Of a stretch of 37,120 nt of DNA, positions 1 to 8,264 are shown one piece after another. Positions within the stretch are counted from its first letter, which is position 1, and the number at the start of each line of letters is the position of its first letter. This DNA comes from Acidobacteriaceae bacterium. Lineage in GTDB: Bacteria; Acidobacteriota; Terriglobia; Bryobacterales; Bryobacteraceae. Made by a program: the position numbers and the translations under genes. The stretch covers positions 1-37,120 of the forward strand of contig JAFAMM010000178.1 in assembly GCA_019233375.1 (NCBI GenBank), in the 5' to 3' direction. The notes under the pieces are model-generated. The model saw only the letters and a program-made list of their open reading frames with translations. It did no database searches and had not been told where the DNA came from.

Positions 1-980
1 TTGGTTCGGTCGTAAAATGCCTGCAGTTGAAAGTTATTGCGCTCATTCAACGTTCGTGTCCAGTGAAAGAGAAGATTTCCGCCAGACAGATCTGCTTCGC
101 CGTTCACAATTTTCGTCAAAGGGGGAGTGTAGGTAGTGAGTGAAACCCGCTCACCGTCCTCCTGCTTATAAACGTCACCTTCGAGGGTAAATGCGTCGCG
201 TGTGCCGGCCGGCCAATCTATTCGGAATCCGCTTTGACCGCCGCTCCAGGAATCAAAGTTGTCGTGGTTGTAGTGATATTCCGGGCCATAGCCGTAAGCT
301 TTCGCATAGAAGCGATAACTGAGCCCCTTGCCATTAGTACCGCCATAGCGGAAGTTGAAGAACCCGAGGGCATAATTACCCCCGCCGCCCGACGCGTATG
401 TGCCCTGCGTGTCTCTGGTGGTTTTCGTGATGATGTTGATGACGCCATTGATCGCGTTCGGCCCCCAGATTGTGCCTCCCGGGCCGCGGATCACTTCGAT
501 CCGCTCAATGTCCTCAAGCAAAGTGTCCTGAACTTCCCAGTACGTGCCGGCGAAAAGGGGAGAGTAGACTGTGCGCCCGTCGATCAAGACGAGGACGGAT
601 CGCGACAGGCGCGTTCCGAAGCCGCGGATTCCGACCGACCACTTACTCGAGTCGATCTGTGCAACTTCGACGCCGGGCACCAAGCGAAGTGCATCGGGGA
701 TGGTGGTCACTCCCGACCGGCGGATGTCCTCGCCCGTAAGTACGTATATCGCCGTTGGCGAGCGAAAAGCGGACGTGGGCTCTCGGGTCGGTGAAGTGAC
801 CTCAATCTGGGAAAGCTGTTCCAGACTCAGGTTCTTGAGTGTCGATGGTGTGATCTGTGGAGTCGCGGCAGCAGGTTGCGGCGTCTGCCCCAATGCCAGC
901 GGGGCCAGAAAAGCCAGCGCGACGGGTAGGTGTAACGTACGACGGCGACCGATGTTCTTCGTGAACGAAGGAGGTGTCAT
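1..980 (-). CDS. TonB-dependent receptor, N-terminal part (signal peptide plus plug domain), truncated by the window edge
   Basis: Manual minus-strand translation from ATG at 980: MTPPSFTKNIGRRRTLHLPVALAFLAPLALGQ...LEQLSQIEVTSPTREPTSAFRSPTAIYVLTGEDIRRSGVTTIPDALRLVPGVEVAQIDSSKWSVGIRGFGTRLSRSVLVLIDGRTVYSPLFAGTYWEVQDTLLEDIERIEVIRGPGGTIWGPNAINGVINIITK; classic plug-domain motifs. Open to the left edge, hence absent from the ORF track. Confidence 0.93.
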   Translation of the reverse strand, partial: MTPPSFTKNIGRRRTLHLPVALAFLAPLALGQTPQPAAATPQITPSTLKNLSLEQLSQIEVTSPTREPTSAFRSPTAIYVLTGEDIRRSGVTTIPDALRLVPGVEVAQIDSSKWSVGIRGFGTRLSRSVLVLIDGRTVYSPLFAGTYWEVQDTLLEDIERIEVIRGPGGTIWGPNAINGVINIITKTTRDTQGTYASGGGGNYALGFFNFRYGGTNGKGLSYRFYAKAYGYGPEYHYNHDNFDSWSGGQSGFRIDWPAGTRDAFTLEGDVYKQEDGERVSLTTYTPPLTKIVNGEADLSGGNLLFHWTRTLNERNNFQLQAFYDRT

Positions 981-1352
981 CCGCTAGGTGTAACCAAGAT
1001 TTCGCATGATCCCGCTTGGCGGAGCCGCGCGCAAAAGGCCGCGTCTAATTGTAAGACAGTTCACTCATAAGATCACTCAGACGATTAGCGTTCACTGGAT
1101 CGGTGAGCAGAGTGACATCCATAGACTCACGCTTTCGAGCCTCCCGGGGCGTCTCCGGTGCATAAGATGTTTGTCAGCCCAGTTACGAATTTCATCGCCG
1201 AGTGACTACAACGTACGCTTCGATCCGATGATGCTGCAACTAGGAAAAGTGATCGTTCGCGCTTGCCGGCAGTCTGAAAAATGCAAGTGCCGCGGGCGCT
1301 GCATGTGGGAGACGGTTCCCGCAGAACCCGATTACTATACGATGAGCTTGCG

Positions 1353-2234
1353 ATGACGAAGACCAGTGCGTTGGCCCAGCGATTCCGTATCACGGAGGGA
1401 AAGGATTTCCGTCTCGAGCAGATTCACGCCGCAGAAACAGCGGGAATCGAGTCAGAGAAACAGGCGAGCGGCATGTTGGCTGAGAGCCTGGGCGAGCTGC
1501 GGGATCGGCAGCAGAAGCTATACGCGCAGCAGGAATGGGCCTTGCTGTTGATTTTGCAAGGGATGGACGCCGCGGGCAAAGACAGCGTCATCAGTCACGT
1601 AATGTCGGGTGTGAATCCAAGCGGGTGCGAAGTATTTTCTTTCAAACAACCATCAAGCGAAGAGTTAAAGCATGATTTTCTGTGGCGGTCGACGTGCAAA
1701 CTGCCGGAACGCGGACGAATCGGCATTTTCAACCGCTCATATTACGAGGAAGTGCTGGTGGTGCGCGTTCACCAGCGGGACTTGCAGGCTCAGCGTCTTC
1801 CGCAGTCACTCGTAACTGAGGAGATCTGGCGGCAGCGCTATGAAGACATCGCGGCGTTCGAGCTGCATTTGGCGCGGAACGGTACTTTGGTTCGCAAGTT
1901 TTTCCTGCATGTGTCGAAAGCGGAGCAGAAGAAGCGCTTTTTAGCCCGGCTGGACACGCCGGAAAAGAACTGGAAGTTTTCAGAGGATGACGTAAAGGAA
2001 CGCAAATTGTGGCCGCATTACATGGCAGCGTACGAACACGCCATTCGCCATACTGCCGCGCCACATGCACCCTGGTACGTGGTACCGGCGGATCATAAGT
2101 GGTTCACCCGGCTTGTGGTTGCGTCGGCTGTGGTGGAGGCGCTTGACGATCTGAACCTGCAGCTTCCGGAGATAACTCGGGAGAGGCGGAAAGAACTCGA
2201 GGCGGCCCGTGCCGCGCTCGAGAATGAATCGTGA
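1353..2234 (+). CDS. ppk2: PPK2-family polyphosphate kinase/phosphotransferase
   Basis: Walker A-like GMDAAGKDS, FKQPSSEELKHDFLWR, RGRIGIFNRSYYEEVLVVRVH and a W-rich C-terminus (HAPWYVVPADHKWFTRL) typical of PPK2. ATG at 1353 preferred over the ORF-track start at 1281. Confidence 0.92.
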   Translation: MTKTSALAQRFRITEGKDFRLEQIHAAETAGIESEKQASGMLAESLGELRDRQQKLYAQQEWALLLILQGMDAAGKDSVISHVMSGVNPSGCEVFSFKQPSSEELKHDFLWRSTCKLPERGRIGIFNRSYYEEVLVVRVHQRDLQAQRLPQSLVTEEIWRQRYEDIAAFELHLARNGTLVRKFFLHVSKAEQKKRFLARLDTPEKNWKFSEDDVKERKLWPHYMAAYEHAIRHTAAPHAPWYVVPADHKWFTRLVVASAVVEALDDLNLQLPEITRERRKELEAARAALENES

Positions 2235-2240
2235 ACTACG

Positions 2241-2276
2241 AATCCAGGATCAGTGCAGAATCCAGGATCAGTGCAG
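2241..2276. repeat. Perfect tandem duplication of an 18-bp unit AATCCAGGATCAGTGCAG (x2)
   Basis: 2241-2258 and 2259-2276 are identical; located between the PPK2 stop and the preferred start of the oxidoreductase. Confidence 0.97.
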
Positions 2277-2292
2277 AAGAGAGAATCAAGTT

Positions 2293-3840
2293 ATGGCACG
2301 AAATGAAATTACCAGACGTCACTTTTTCTACGGCAGCCTCCTCGCAGGTGCTATCCCGATGGCGGGATTCGGCAGTCAACCATCGCTTAAGATGCTGGGA
2401 TACAAATCCCCGAATGAAAAGCTAAATATTGCATCGATCGGCGCTGGAGGAAAAGCGACCAGCGATATCGCAGCGTGCGCACAAACGGAGAACATTGTGG
2501 CGCTGTGCGATGTCGATGAGAATCGCGCCGCTGAAGTATATCAGAAGTATCCAGCGTTGCCGAAGTACAAAGATTACCGCGTCATGCTGGATAAGGAGGG
2601 CGCCGGGATCGACGCTGTAATCGTAACGATTCCCGACCATATGCACGCGGCTGCGGCATTGGATGCCATGCAGCGGGGCAAACATATCTATTTGCAGAAG
2701 CCTCTGGCGCACTCGGTTTGGGAATGCCGCGAGCTGCAAAAGGCCGCGGCGAAATACAAAGTTGCGACTCAAATGGGCAACCAGGGTTACTCGAACGAAG
2801 GCACACGGCAGTGCGCGGAGATGGTGTGGTCTGGCGTAATTGGGAATGTCACGCAAGTGCATGCATGGACGAACCGGCCCGCCTGGCCGCAGGGGGTCGC
2901 AACACTGCCGCCGCCCACGACTCCCATACCGAGCTATCTCGACTGGAACCTGTGGCTGGGCGTTGCTGAAGACCGGCCGTACAGCGAAGACTATCTGCCT
3001 TTCACATGGCGTGGTTTCTATGACTTTGGCTCCGGCGCACTGGGGGACATGGCATGCCACATTCTGGGCGCTCCGAACATGGCACTGAGACTGGGCGCGC
3101 CGACAGCGGTGGAATGTGTCAGCCAGGAAGGGAGAAGCGAGTATTATTATCCGGCGAAGTCAGTAGTGAGGTTCGAGTTTCCGGCGCGAGGGAATATGCC
3201 CGCCGTCACGGTGTTCTGGTATGACGCCATGCGCGACGAGCAGCCCACATTCTCCGGCGCACCGCATGATCAGATTCTAGGAGATGTTCCGCGCTCTCGA
3301 GTGGGAAATCAGCATTGGGACATTGAGCCGGCGGAGAAGCAGGTAATCGGGAGAGTTTTCAACGAGGGATACTTCAAGCCCACAAGCGCTGCTGCGACCA
3401 CGCCGGCCAAGCGGGAGCCGCAGAAGCCGATGACCGAGCACGAGAAAAAGCTCACGGAGTGGATGGCGCTGATCGGTAAAGGCACGAACGGCAGCCTGTT
3501 CGTGGGCGATAAAGGTATGATCACGACCGGAACGTATGGCGAGTGGACACGCCTGATTCCAGTCGAGAAGATGCGCGATTATGAGTTTCCGCCGGAGGTC
3601 CTGACACGCTCTCCCGGGCATTATCGCGATTGGATTCGGGCCTGCAAAGGCGGAGACCCCGCATGTTCGAACTTCGATGTGGCTGCACCGTTCACCGAAT
3701 GGGTGACGCTGGGCGCCATCGCGATCAGGCTGAATACCCGCCTCGAATGGGACGCGGAGAATATGAGCGTGACGAACAATAAGGATGCCGACGAGCTGCT
3801 CAAGCCCAAGTTCCGCAAGGGCTGGGATGTGAGCGTGTAG
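2293..3840 (+). CDS. Gfo/Idh/MocA-family oxidoreductase with Tat-type signal
   Basis: N-terminal TRRHFFYGSLLAGA Tat-like motif, Rossmann KLNIASIGAGGKA, and EKxxAHSVWE-like LQKPLAHSVWECREL. ATG at 2293 (after AAGAGAG) preferred over the upstream extension through the tandem repeat. Confidence 0.9.
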   Translation: MARNEITRRHFFYGSLLAGAIPMAGFGSQPSLKMLGYKSPNEKLNIASIGAGGKATSDIAACAQTENIVALCDVDENRAAEVYQKYPALPKYKDYRVMLDKEGAGIDAVIVTIPDHMHAAAALDAMQRGKHIYLQKPLAHSVWECRELQKAAAKYKVATQMGNQGYSNEGTRQCAEMVWSGVIGNVTQVHAWTNRPAWPQGVATLPPPTTPIPSYLDWNLWLGVAEDRPYSEDYLPFTWRGFYDFGSGALGDMACHILGAPNMALRLGAPTAVECVSQEGRSEYYYPAKSVVRFEFPARGNMPAVTVFWYDAMRDEQPTFSGAPHDQILGDVPRSRVGNQHWDIEPAEKQVIGRVFNEGYFKPTSAAATTPAKREPQKPMTEHEKKLTEWMALIGKGTNGSLFVGDKGMITTGTYGEWTRLIPVEKMRDYEFPPEVLTRSPGHYRDWIRACKGGDPACSNFDVAAPFTEWVTLGAIAIRLNTRLEWDAENMSVTNNKDADELLKPKFRKGWDVSV

Positions 3841-3853
3841 GCAGCGGCCTGAG

Positions 3854-5236
3854 TCACGGGCCGGATTTCATAATTTCGATCGGCCCGTTGTTGTTGGTCA
3901 GGCGCAGCTCGCAAGCGCCGCTTCCGATCTTGCCGCTTATCTCGCCGCCAGAAACGCCGTCCGAGCCGGAGACCAACAGCGGGAAGTCTGTGTGGATCTT
4001 TGCGAAGGAGGTCTTGGCGAATACGGCATAACTGGCATCGCCGGGAAGACGAACGCGAATGGGCGCGAAAGAGGTATGAACGATGACAGGTTGGCACCGG
4101 CCCTGCGCAGCGCTTGACGCCTCCACCGCCCCGTTCTGATTCTCGATCTGGATCGGGCCATCGATACCCTGGATGATAACCGAGGCAAAACTGGTGGCGA
4201 TCTGCGCGCCTTTCGCATGCGCTGCTTCTACGGACCCGTTTTGATTACGTACGGAGAGAAGGCCGCCGACCTCATTGATATGGACTTCACCGAATGAGTT
4301 CCTCACCGTAACCGGGCCGCCGGCGCGCTCCCCTTCGACTTTGGAATTGTTCGTGTGGACGGAAACCTGGCGTCCGATGTCGGCGAATGCGACATGGCTG
4401 AAGGTCGTGTTCAGCTCGGCAGCGCCGCTCACGTGAGCGGCCTCAATCGAGCCGTTGCCGTTGTTGACTGTCAGGTCGCCTTGTATATTGTGCACGGAAA
4501 CGCTGCCGAACGAGTTGCGGACGCTCGCAGGACCGCCGCAGTCATTCACCTCCACGGAACCGTTGTTGTTAGCGATCGTCACGCCTTTGGCGATGTGCGC
4601 GGTATTGATGCTCGCGAACCGGTCACGTACGTTCAACATGCCCTTGATATCTGATGCATCGATCGAGCCGTTTGTATTTTCAATCGAGACATCGCCCGCA
4701 TTGCCTTCCACGCGCACGGACCCGAAAGCATTCTCCAGATGCTCGGTTCCGGCGCCGTTGCGGCTTTCAACATTTCCGTGCGAGTTGGTCAATTGCGCGC
4801 CGCCTTTGACGCCGGTAACCGAGATGCCGCCGAACGAATTCCGCACCTCGAGAGGGGCCGTTTCGGGCATGGTGATCTCGTACCGCATGGAATAGGAGCA
4901 GCTACGGTAATTGAAGAACCCACCGCGTGAAGTGTCCGGGTAACGGGTGCGGATGGAAATTTCGCTCGATGACGGTTCAACAAGTATTTCCACGCGATCG
5001 GCATAGCTCTTCGCCTGATTGGCGTCGGCCGCTGAAACATGGATCACCGCATGTATCACGATTTCGGCCTGGGGATGCGTGCGAACAATGACGTCGCCGA
5101 ACTTATGCTCTACGAATACGCGCTGGCCCGGTTGCAGCGTAAGTGTTTTGTCAAAAGTACGGACATACTCGTCGCGTGCAAATGCCGTGGAAGCAAGCAG
5201 CACGCCCAATATCATCCAACTAATTCGTTTGATCAC
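3854..5236 (-). CDS. DUF4097-type beta-strand repeat protein with signal peptide
   Basis: Signal peptide VIKRISWMILGVLLASTAFA, then a long run of NSFGxVxV / NxNGSVEA repeats. GTG at 5236 preceded by GGAGTT; overlaps the upstream gene end by 17 bp. Confidence 0.85.
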   Translation of the reverse strand: MIKRISWMILGVLLASTAFARDEYVRTFDKTLTLQPGQRVFVEHKFGDVIVRTHPQAEIVIHAVIHVSAADANQAKSYADRVEILVEPSSSEISIRTRYPDTSRGGFFNYRSCSYSMRYEITMPETAPLEVRNSFGGISVTGVKGGAQLTNSHGNVESRNGAGTEHLENAFGSVRVEGNAGDVSIENTNGSIDASDIKGMLNVRDRFASINTAHIAKGVTIANNNGSVEVNDCGGPASVRNSFGSVSVHNIQGDLTVNNGNGSIEAAHVSGAAELNTTFSHVAFADIGRQVSVHTNNSKVEGERAGGPVTVRNSFGEVHINEVGGLLSVRNQNGSVEAAHAKGAQIATSFASVIIQGIDGPIQIENQNGAVEASSAAQGRCQPVIVHTSFAPIRVRLPGDASYAVFAKTSFAKIHTDFPLLVSGSDGVSGGEISGKIGSGACELRLTNNNGPIEIMKSGP

Positions 5237-5903
5237 GGGGGAGTAACTCCTGGAGAGTCTCTTTCTTTTCGCGGTACAAGTCGGCGAGCGCCGTTTGGAG
5301 ATGGATGTTGTATCGGTTGCGATCCAGGTTTGCCCGGGTTTCGGCGATGGCTGCATCGAGCAGTTTCAGCTTTTCACTGTAGTTCATTGCGACTGCATTA
5401 TGCGGATTGCGGAGCTCGGGCGCGGCGAGGTGAGAGAGTTTGTCGATCGAGTCGCGATAGGCGGACTCGGTACGCTCCACTTCAGCAAGGGCCTGCTCGG
5501 TCAGGAAATCGCGATCTGTCGTCTTGCTCTTGTCAGCGGCTGGCGCGGCGATGCTTGCCTGCTGGTTTGCGGTGGGCGCGGCCTGGTTTCGCCAAGGCCC
5601 CAGAAACAAGACAACAATCCCCGCGCACATAGCGAAAGCCGCGGCGATCGTCCACGTTTTGGCCCCCGCCCACCACGGACGTTGCGGTCGAGGCTGAGGC
5701 TGCTGCTTGAGCGCAGTCTGGATCGAGCCCCACAGCTCAGGCGAGGCCCATTCCTCATGGAGTTCCCGACCGACGGTGCTGATATCGTTCCAAAGCCGGT
5801 ACTCCTTTCGGCAGGCCTGGCAATGCTTGAGATGATCGCGGGCCTCCGGCATAAGCTGTCCTTGTTCGAGAGCGCGATCCAGATCTCCGCATTCGAACTT
5901 CAT
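5220..5903 (-). CDS. Anti-sigma factor with ZAS-type zinc-binding N-terminus, one TM segment and a long C-terminal helical region
   Basis: HLKHCQAC matches HxxxCxxC; TM WTIAAAFAMCAGIVVLFLG; start overlaps the stop of the sigma factor gene (5900-5903). Confidence 0.85.
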   Translation of the reverse strand: MKFECGDLDRALEQGQLMPEARDHLKHCQACRKEYRLWNDISTVGRELHEEWASPELWGSIQTALKQQPQPRPQRPWWAGAKTWTIAAAFAMCAGIVVLFLGPWRNQAAPTANQQASIAAPAADKSKTTDRDFLTEQALAEVERTESAYRDSIDKLSHLAAPELRNPHNAVAMNYSEKLKLLDAAIAETRANLDRNRYNIHLQTALADLYREKKETLQELLPRDQTN

Positions 5904-6571
5904 ACTGCGGACTCCGTCAAAAGACGCTTCAATTCGCGTTTCGCCTCGAAGAGCCAGCTTCGCGACGTCCCTTCGGGCACTTGCAGCACGGCGGCGATCT
6001 CAGAGTGCTTCAGGCCCTCCACTTCAAACATGAGAAACACCAGCCGCTGCCGGTCATTTAATGCAGCAAGCGCACTCTTTAGAGCGATTTTGAGAGCAGG
6101 ATCCGAACGGGAAGGACGTTCGTGCGAATAGCTGGCTTCGGCCCGCTGACCTCGTTTGCGCAAAGCGTCGTAACAGCAATTGATCAGGATGCGATAGATC
6201 CATGTCGCGAGCGAGGACTGGCCTTCGAAGCTGTTGAACGCCTTGTGAACCTTCAGGAAGGCCTCCTGAACGGTGTCTTCTGCATCGGCGTGGCTGCCGA
6301 GCAGGTGAAAAGCAAGACTCTTCATACGCGACGCATGCAACTCATAAAGGCGCTCGTAGGCGCGTAGGTTGCCACGCCTGCATTCACTAACAAGCTCGGC
6401 GTCGGTCGGGTTCTCTGGCAGACTAGCGGCGAATCGGAGCGGCAACCCGATCTCCCACACGTTGTAATCCTCTAGGTCTTCGTCGCGCTTTAGACGTTGA
6501 CTAATACCAAAACGTTGGGAAAGGGCAAAAAGTTCAGTAGTAAATGCGGTGTGAATTGTGGCCCAGGTCAA
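5900..6571 (-). CDS. RNA polymerase ECF sigma factor (sigma-70 family)
   Basis: Region 2 (LYELHASRMKSLAFHLLGSHADAEDTVQEAFLKVHKAFNSFEGQSSLATWIYRILINCCYDALRKR) and region 4 (LNDRQRLVFLMFEVEGLKHSEIAAVLQVPEGTSRSWLFEAKRELKRLL). Exact start uncertain. Confidence 0.93.
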   Translation of the reverse strand: MTWATIHTAFTTELFALSQRFGISQRLKRDEDLEDYNVWEIGLPLRFAASLPENPTDAELVSECRRGNLRAYERLYELHASRMKSLAFHLLGSHADAEDTVQEAFLKVHKAFNSFEGQSSLATWIYRILINCCYDALRKRGQRAEASYSHERPSRSDPALKIALKSALAALNDRQRLVFLMFEVEGLKHSEIAAVLQVPEGTSRSWLFEAKRELKRLLTESAV

Positions 6572-8156
6572 GTGAGGTGGTGGTGTGGCCGTACGGACCG
6601 GTAATCTTAAACGGAATGATCTTGACCTTGTCGTGATGTTTCAGGAATGGGGTTAGCGCTTTGAGAAATAACGACTTTGCCCCGGTTTGAGTGTCGGAGA
6701 CGTTGCCACTCGTCATCAGTGTGCCCGCGAAATCAGCCTGAAACGTCCGCAGGCTGTAAGTGCCGGAAAGCCGTGCGTCGGCGCCAGGTATATGAAATTC
6801 CACGTGTGACAGGTGAGCGATCCCGCCGGTAACGGTTGCTTGACCCCGAAGGTCCGAGAGAACCATAGCGACATTGTGCTGAGATTTCTCCTGCTTCCCT
6901 GCCTCCGACGTTTGACTCAGTTTAGTGAGCCCGGCTTCAGTCGACTGGTTGGTAAATTTGCTGCCCGCAATTCCGAAATTCCCGCTGAGCTTCATATCCC
7001 GAATGAACGATTGATACTCAGGAGGCAGGCCGAAGTGAGCTCCGAAGGAAACGTCGCCTGTCATGGGCGGCTCTTTAGAGGAGATGAACAGCTCGAGCAG
7101 GTCCTCAATGCGCGCTTGATTGGAGCTGAGCTGGATGGAAGCAATTTCACCATCGTGGGGGTGCGCCGCTGAAATCGAGCCGGACAGCAGGACCCTGGAA
7201 CGCTCGAACGCGGCGGTGATCGTCTCTAAGCCGATGCTGCCATTCGTCGCGTTCACGGTGACCTTGTAATTGACCGCGAGGGCCCTGGCGTGACTGCTGC
7301 CATGTACTGCGAAGTTCTGAACTTGCGCACTGCCGGTTATGCGAATTGCTCCGAGAGTTCCGTTGAATGCCCCGCGCGAGAACAGCGTGCCAGAGACGGC
7401 CTGAATAGGCGATAGGTCGCCGTGATCATACGTGAACTTGCCGCGTACCGGAGTGTTTGCCGTCTGCTTTGCGTCCCATGGCCCGAGCAGGCCTTGCAAA
7501 CGGATGAGACCAGGAACCTCTGAATTCGACAATTCCGCTAGATAGCGAATGGTCGTTCTGGTGCTGACGTGCTGCGCGGACAACCTGTTGAAAGCGACGC
7601 GCAATGGTTGAGGGTCATTACCGCGGTAGAACTCAAAGAGGCTGCCAGTCGCATCTAAGCGCCCGATCGGCAAAGATGATTCGGAAGCACTGGGCGTTAG
7701 CAGCAGCATCGGACTCGGATTGCCGGGTGGCTCGTTCGCAGGCACGATCAGATGCAATCCCCTCACGCGAACGGAGTCCAGACGGTGCTGGAACGTCAGC
7801 AGCGTGGGATAAGTGACCGAAATGGCGAGCTGCTGGATGGTGATGAGCGGCGGCTGGTTCTTGTGCTTGTACCGCAGAAAAGTGATTCCTTCGGCGACGC
7901 AGCCCGGAGGCAAGTAGGTTACGCGGAAGCGCGCGATCGTGACCGAGCGATGAGAGCGCTCCTGAAGAACGTCAATGAGGGCCTGCTTTTTGAACGGCCA
8001 ATGGATGCTGAACACAATCGCGTAAAACGCCGCAACCGCAATCAAAGCGAGTCCGGTGATGATCCATAGTTTGCGCCGTGAGCGCGTGGCCCGAGGCGGA
8101 TGAGCAGTGGTCTTCACGACCGGTGCCTGTGGCGCGGTGAACTGATCGAATCCCAA
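6534..8156 (-). CDS. AsmA-like membrane-anchored protein
   Basis: N-terminal TM (LWIITGLALIAVAAFYAIVFSI), DVLQERSHRSVTIARFRVTYLPPGCVAEGI, and low-complexity beta-rich body with C-terminal SGTYSLRTFQADFAGTLMTSG...PFKITGPYGHTTTSLDLGH, similar in style to AsmA/DUF3971-like proteins. Confidence 0.65.
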   Translation of the reverse strand: MGFDQFTAPQAPVVKTTAHPPRATRSRRKLWIITGLALIAVAAFYAIVFSIHWPFKKQALIDVLQERSHRSVTIARFRVTYLPPGCVAEGITFLRYKHKNQPPLITIQQLAISVTYPTLLTFQHRLDSVRVRGLHLIVPANEPPGNPSPMLLLTPSASESSLPIGRLDATGSLFEFYRGNDPQPLRVAFNRLSAQHVSTRTTIRYLAELSNSEVPGLIRLQGLLGPWDAKQTANTPVRGKFTYDHGDLSPIQAVSGTLFSRGAFNGTLGAIRITGSAQVQNFAVHGSSHARALAVNYKVTVNATNGSIGLETITAAFERSRVLLSGSISAAHPHDGEIASIQLSSNQARIEDLLELFISSKEPPMTGDVSFGAHFGLPPEYQSFIRDMKLSGNFGIAGSKFTNQSTEAGLTKLSQTSEAGKQEKSQHNVAMVLSDLRGQATVTGGIAHLSHVEFHIPGADARLSGTYSLRTFQADFAGTLMTSGNVSDTQTGAKSLFLKALTPFLKHHDKVKIIPFKITGPYGHTTTSLDLGHNSHRIYY

Positions 8157-8264
8157 GGCCAGGGGCTCCGTTTGAAAGGACCGAATGCGGACGGAAACGT
8201 TTCTCGCTACTTAAATGCGAAGGTATACTGCTACTTCTATTGCTGTCACCGGGAGGGACGATTG

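Noticed and set aside
234-987. Overlapping + strand ORFs (186, 89 and 138 aa) at the left edge
   Set aside because: Antisense to a clear TonB-dependent receptor plug domain on the minus strand.
1006-1356. 116-aa + strand ORF and 88-aa minus-strand ORF before ppk2
   Set aside because: No family signal and no convincing ribosome-binding site; most likely the intergenic/upstream region between two divergent genes.
2422-3060. 212-aa minus-strand ORF inside the oxidoreductase gene
   Set aside because: Antisense shadow ORF; no recognisable domains and fully covered by a well-supported + strand gene.
8194-8203. 10-bp palindrome GAAACGTTTC in the divergent AsmA-like/BNR intergenic region
   Set aside because: Short enough to arise by chance and occurs once here; no partner site or recognisable regulator was found.
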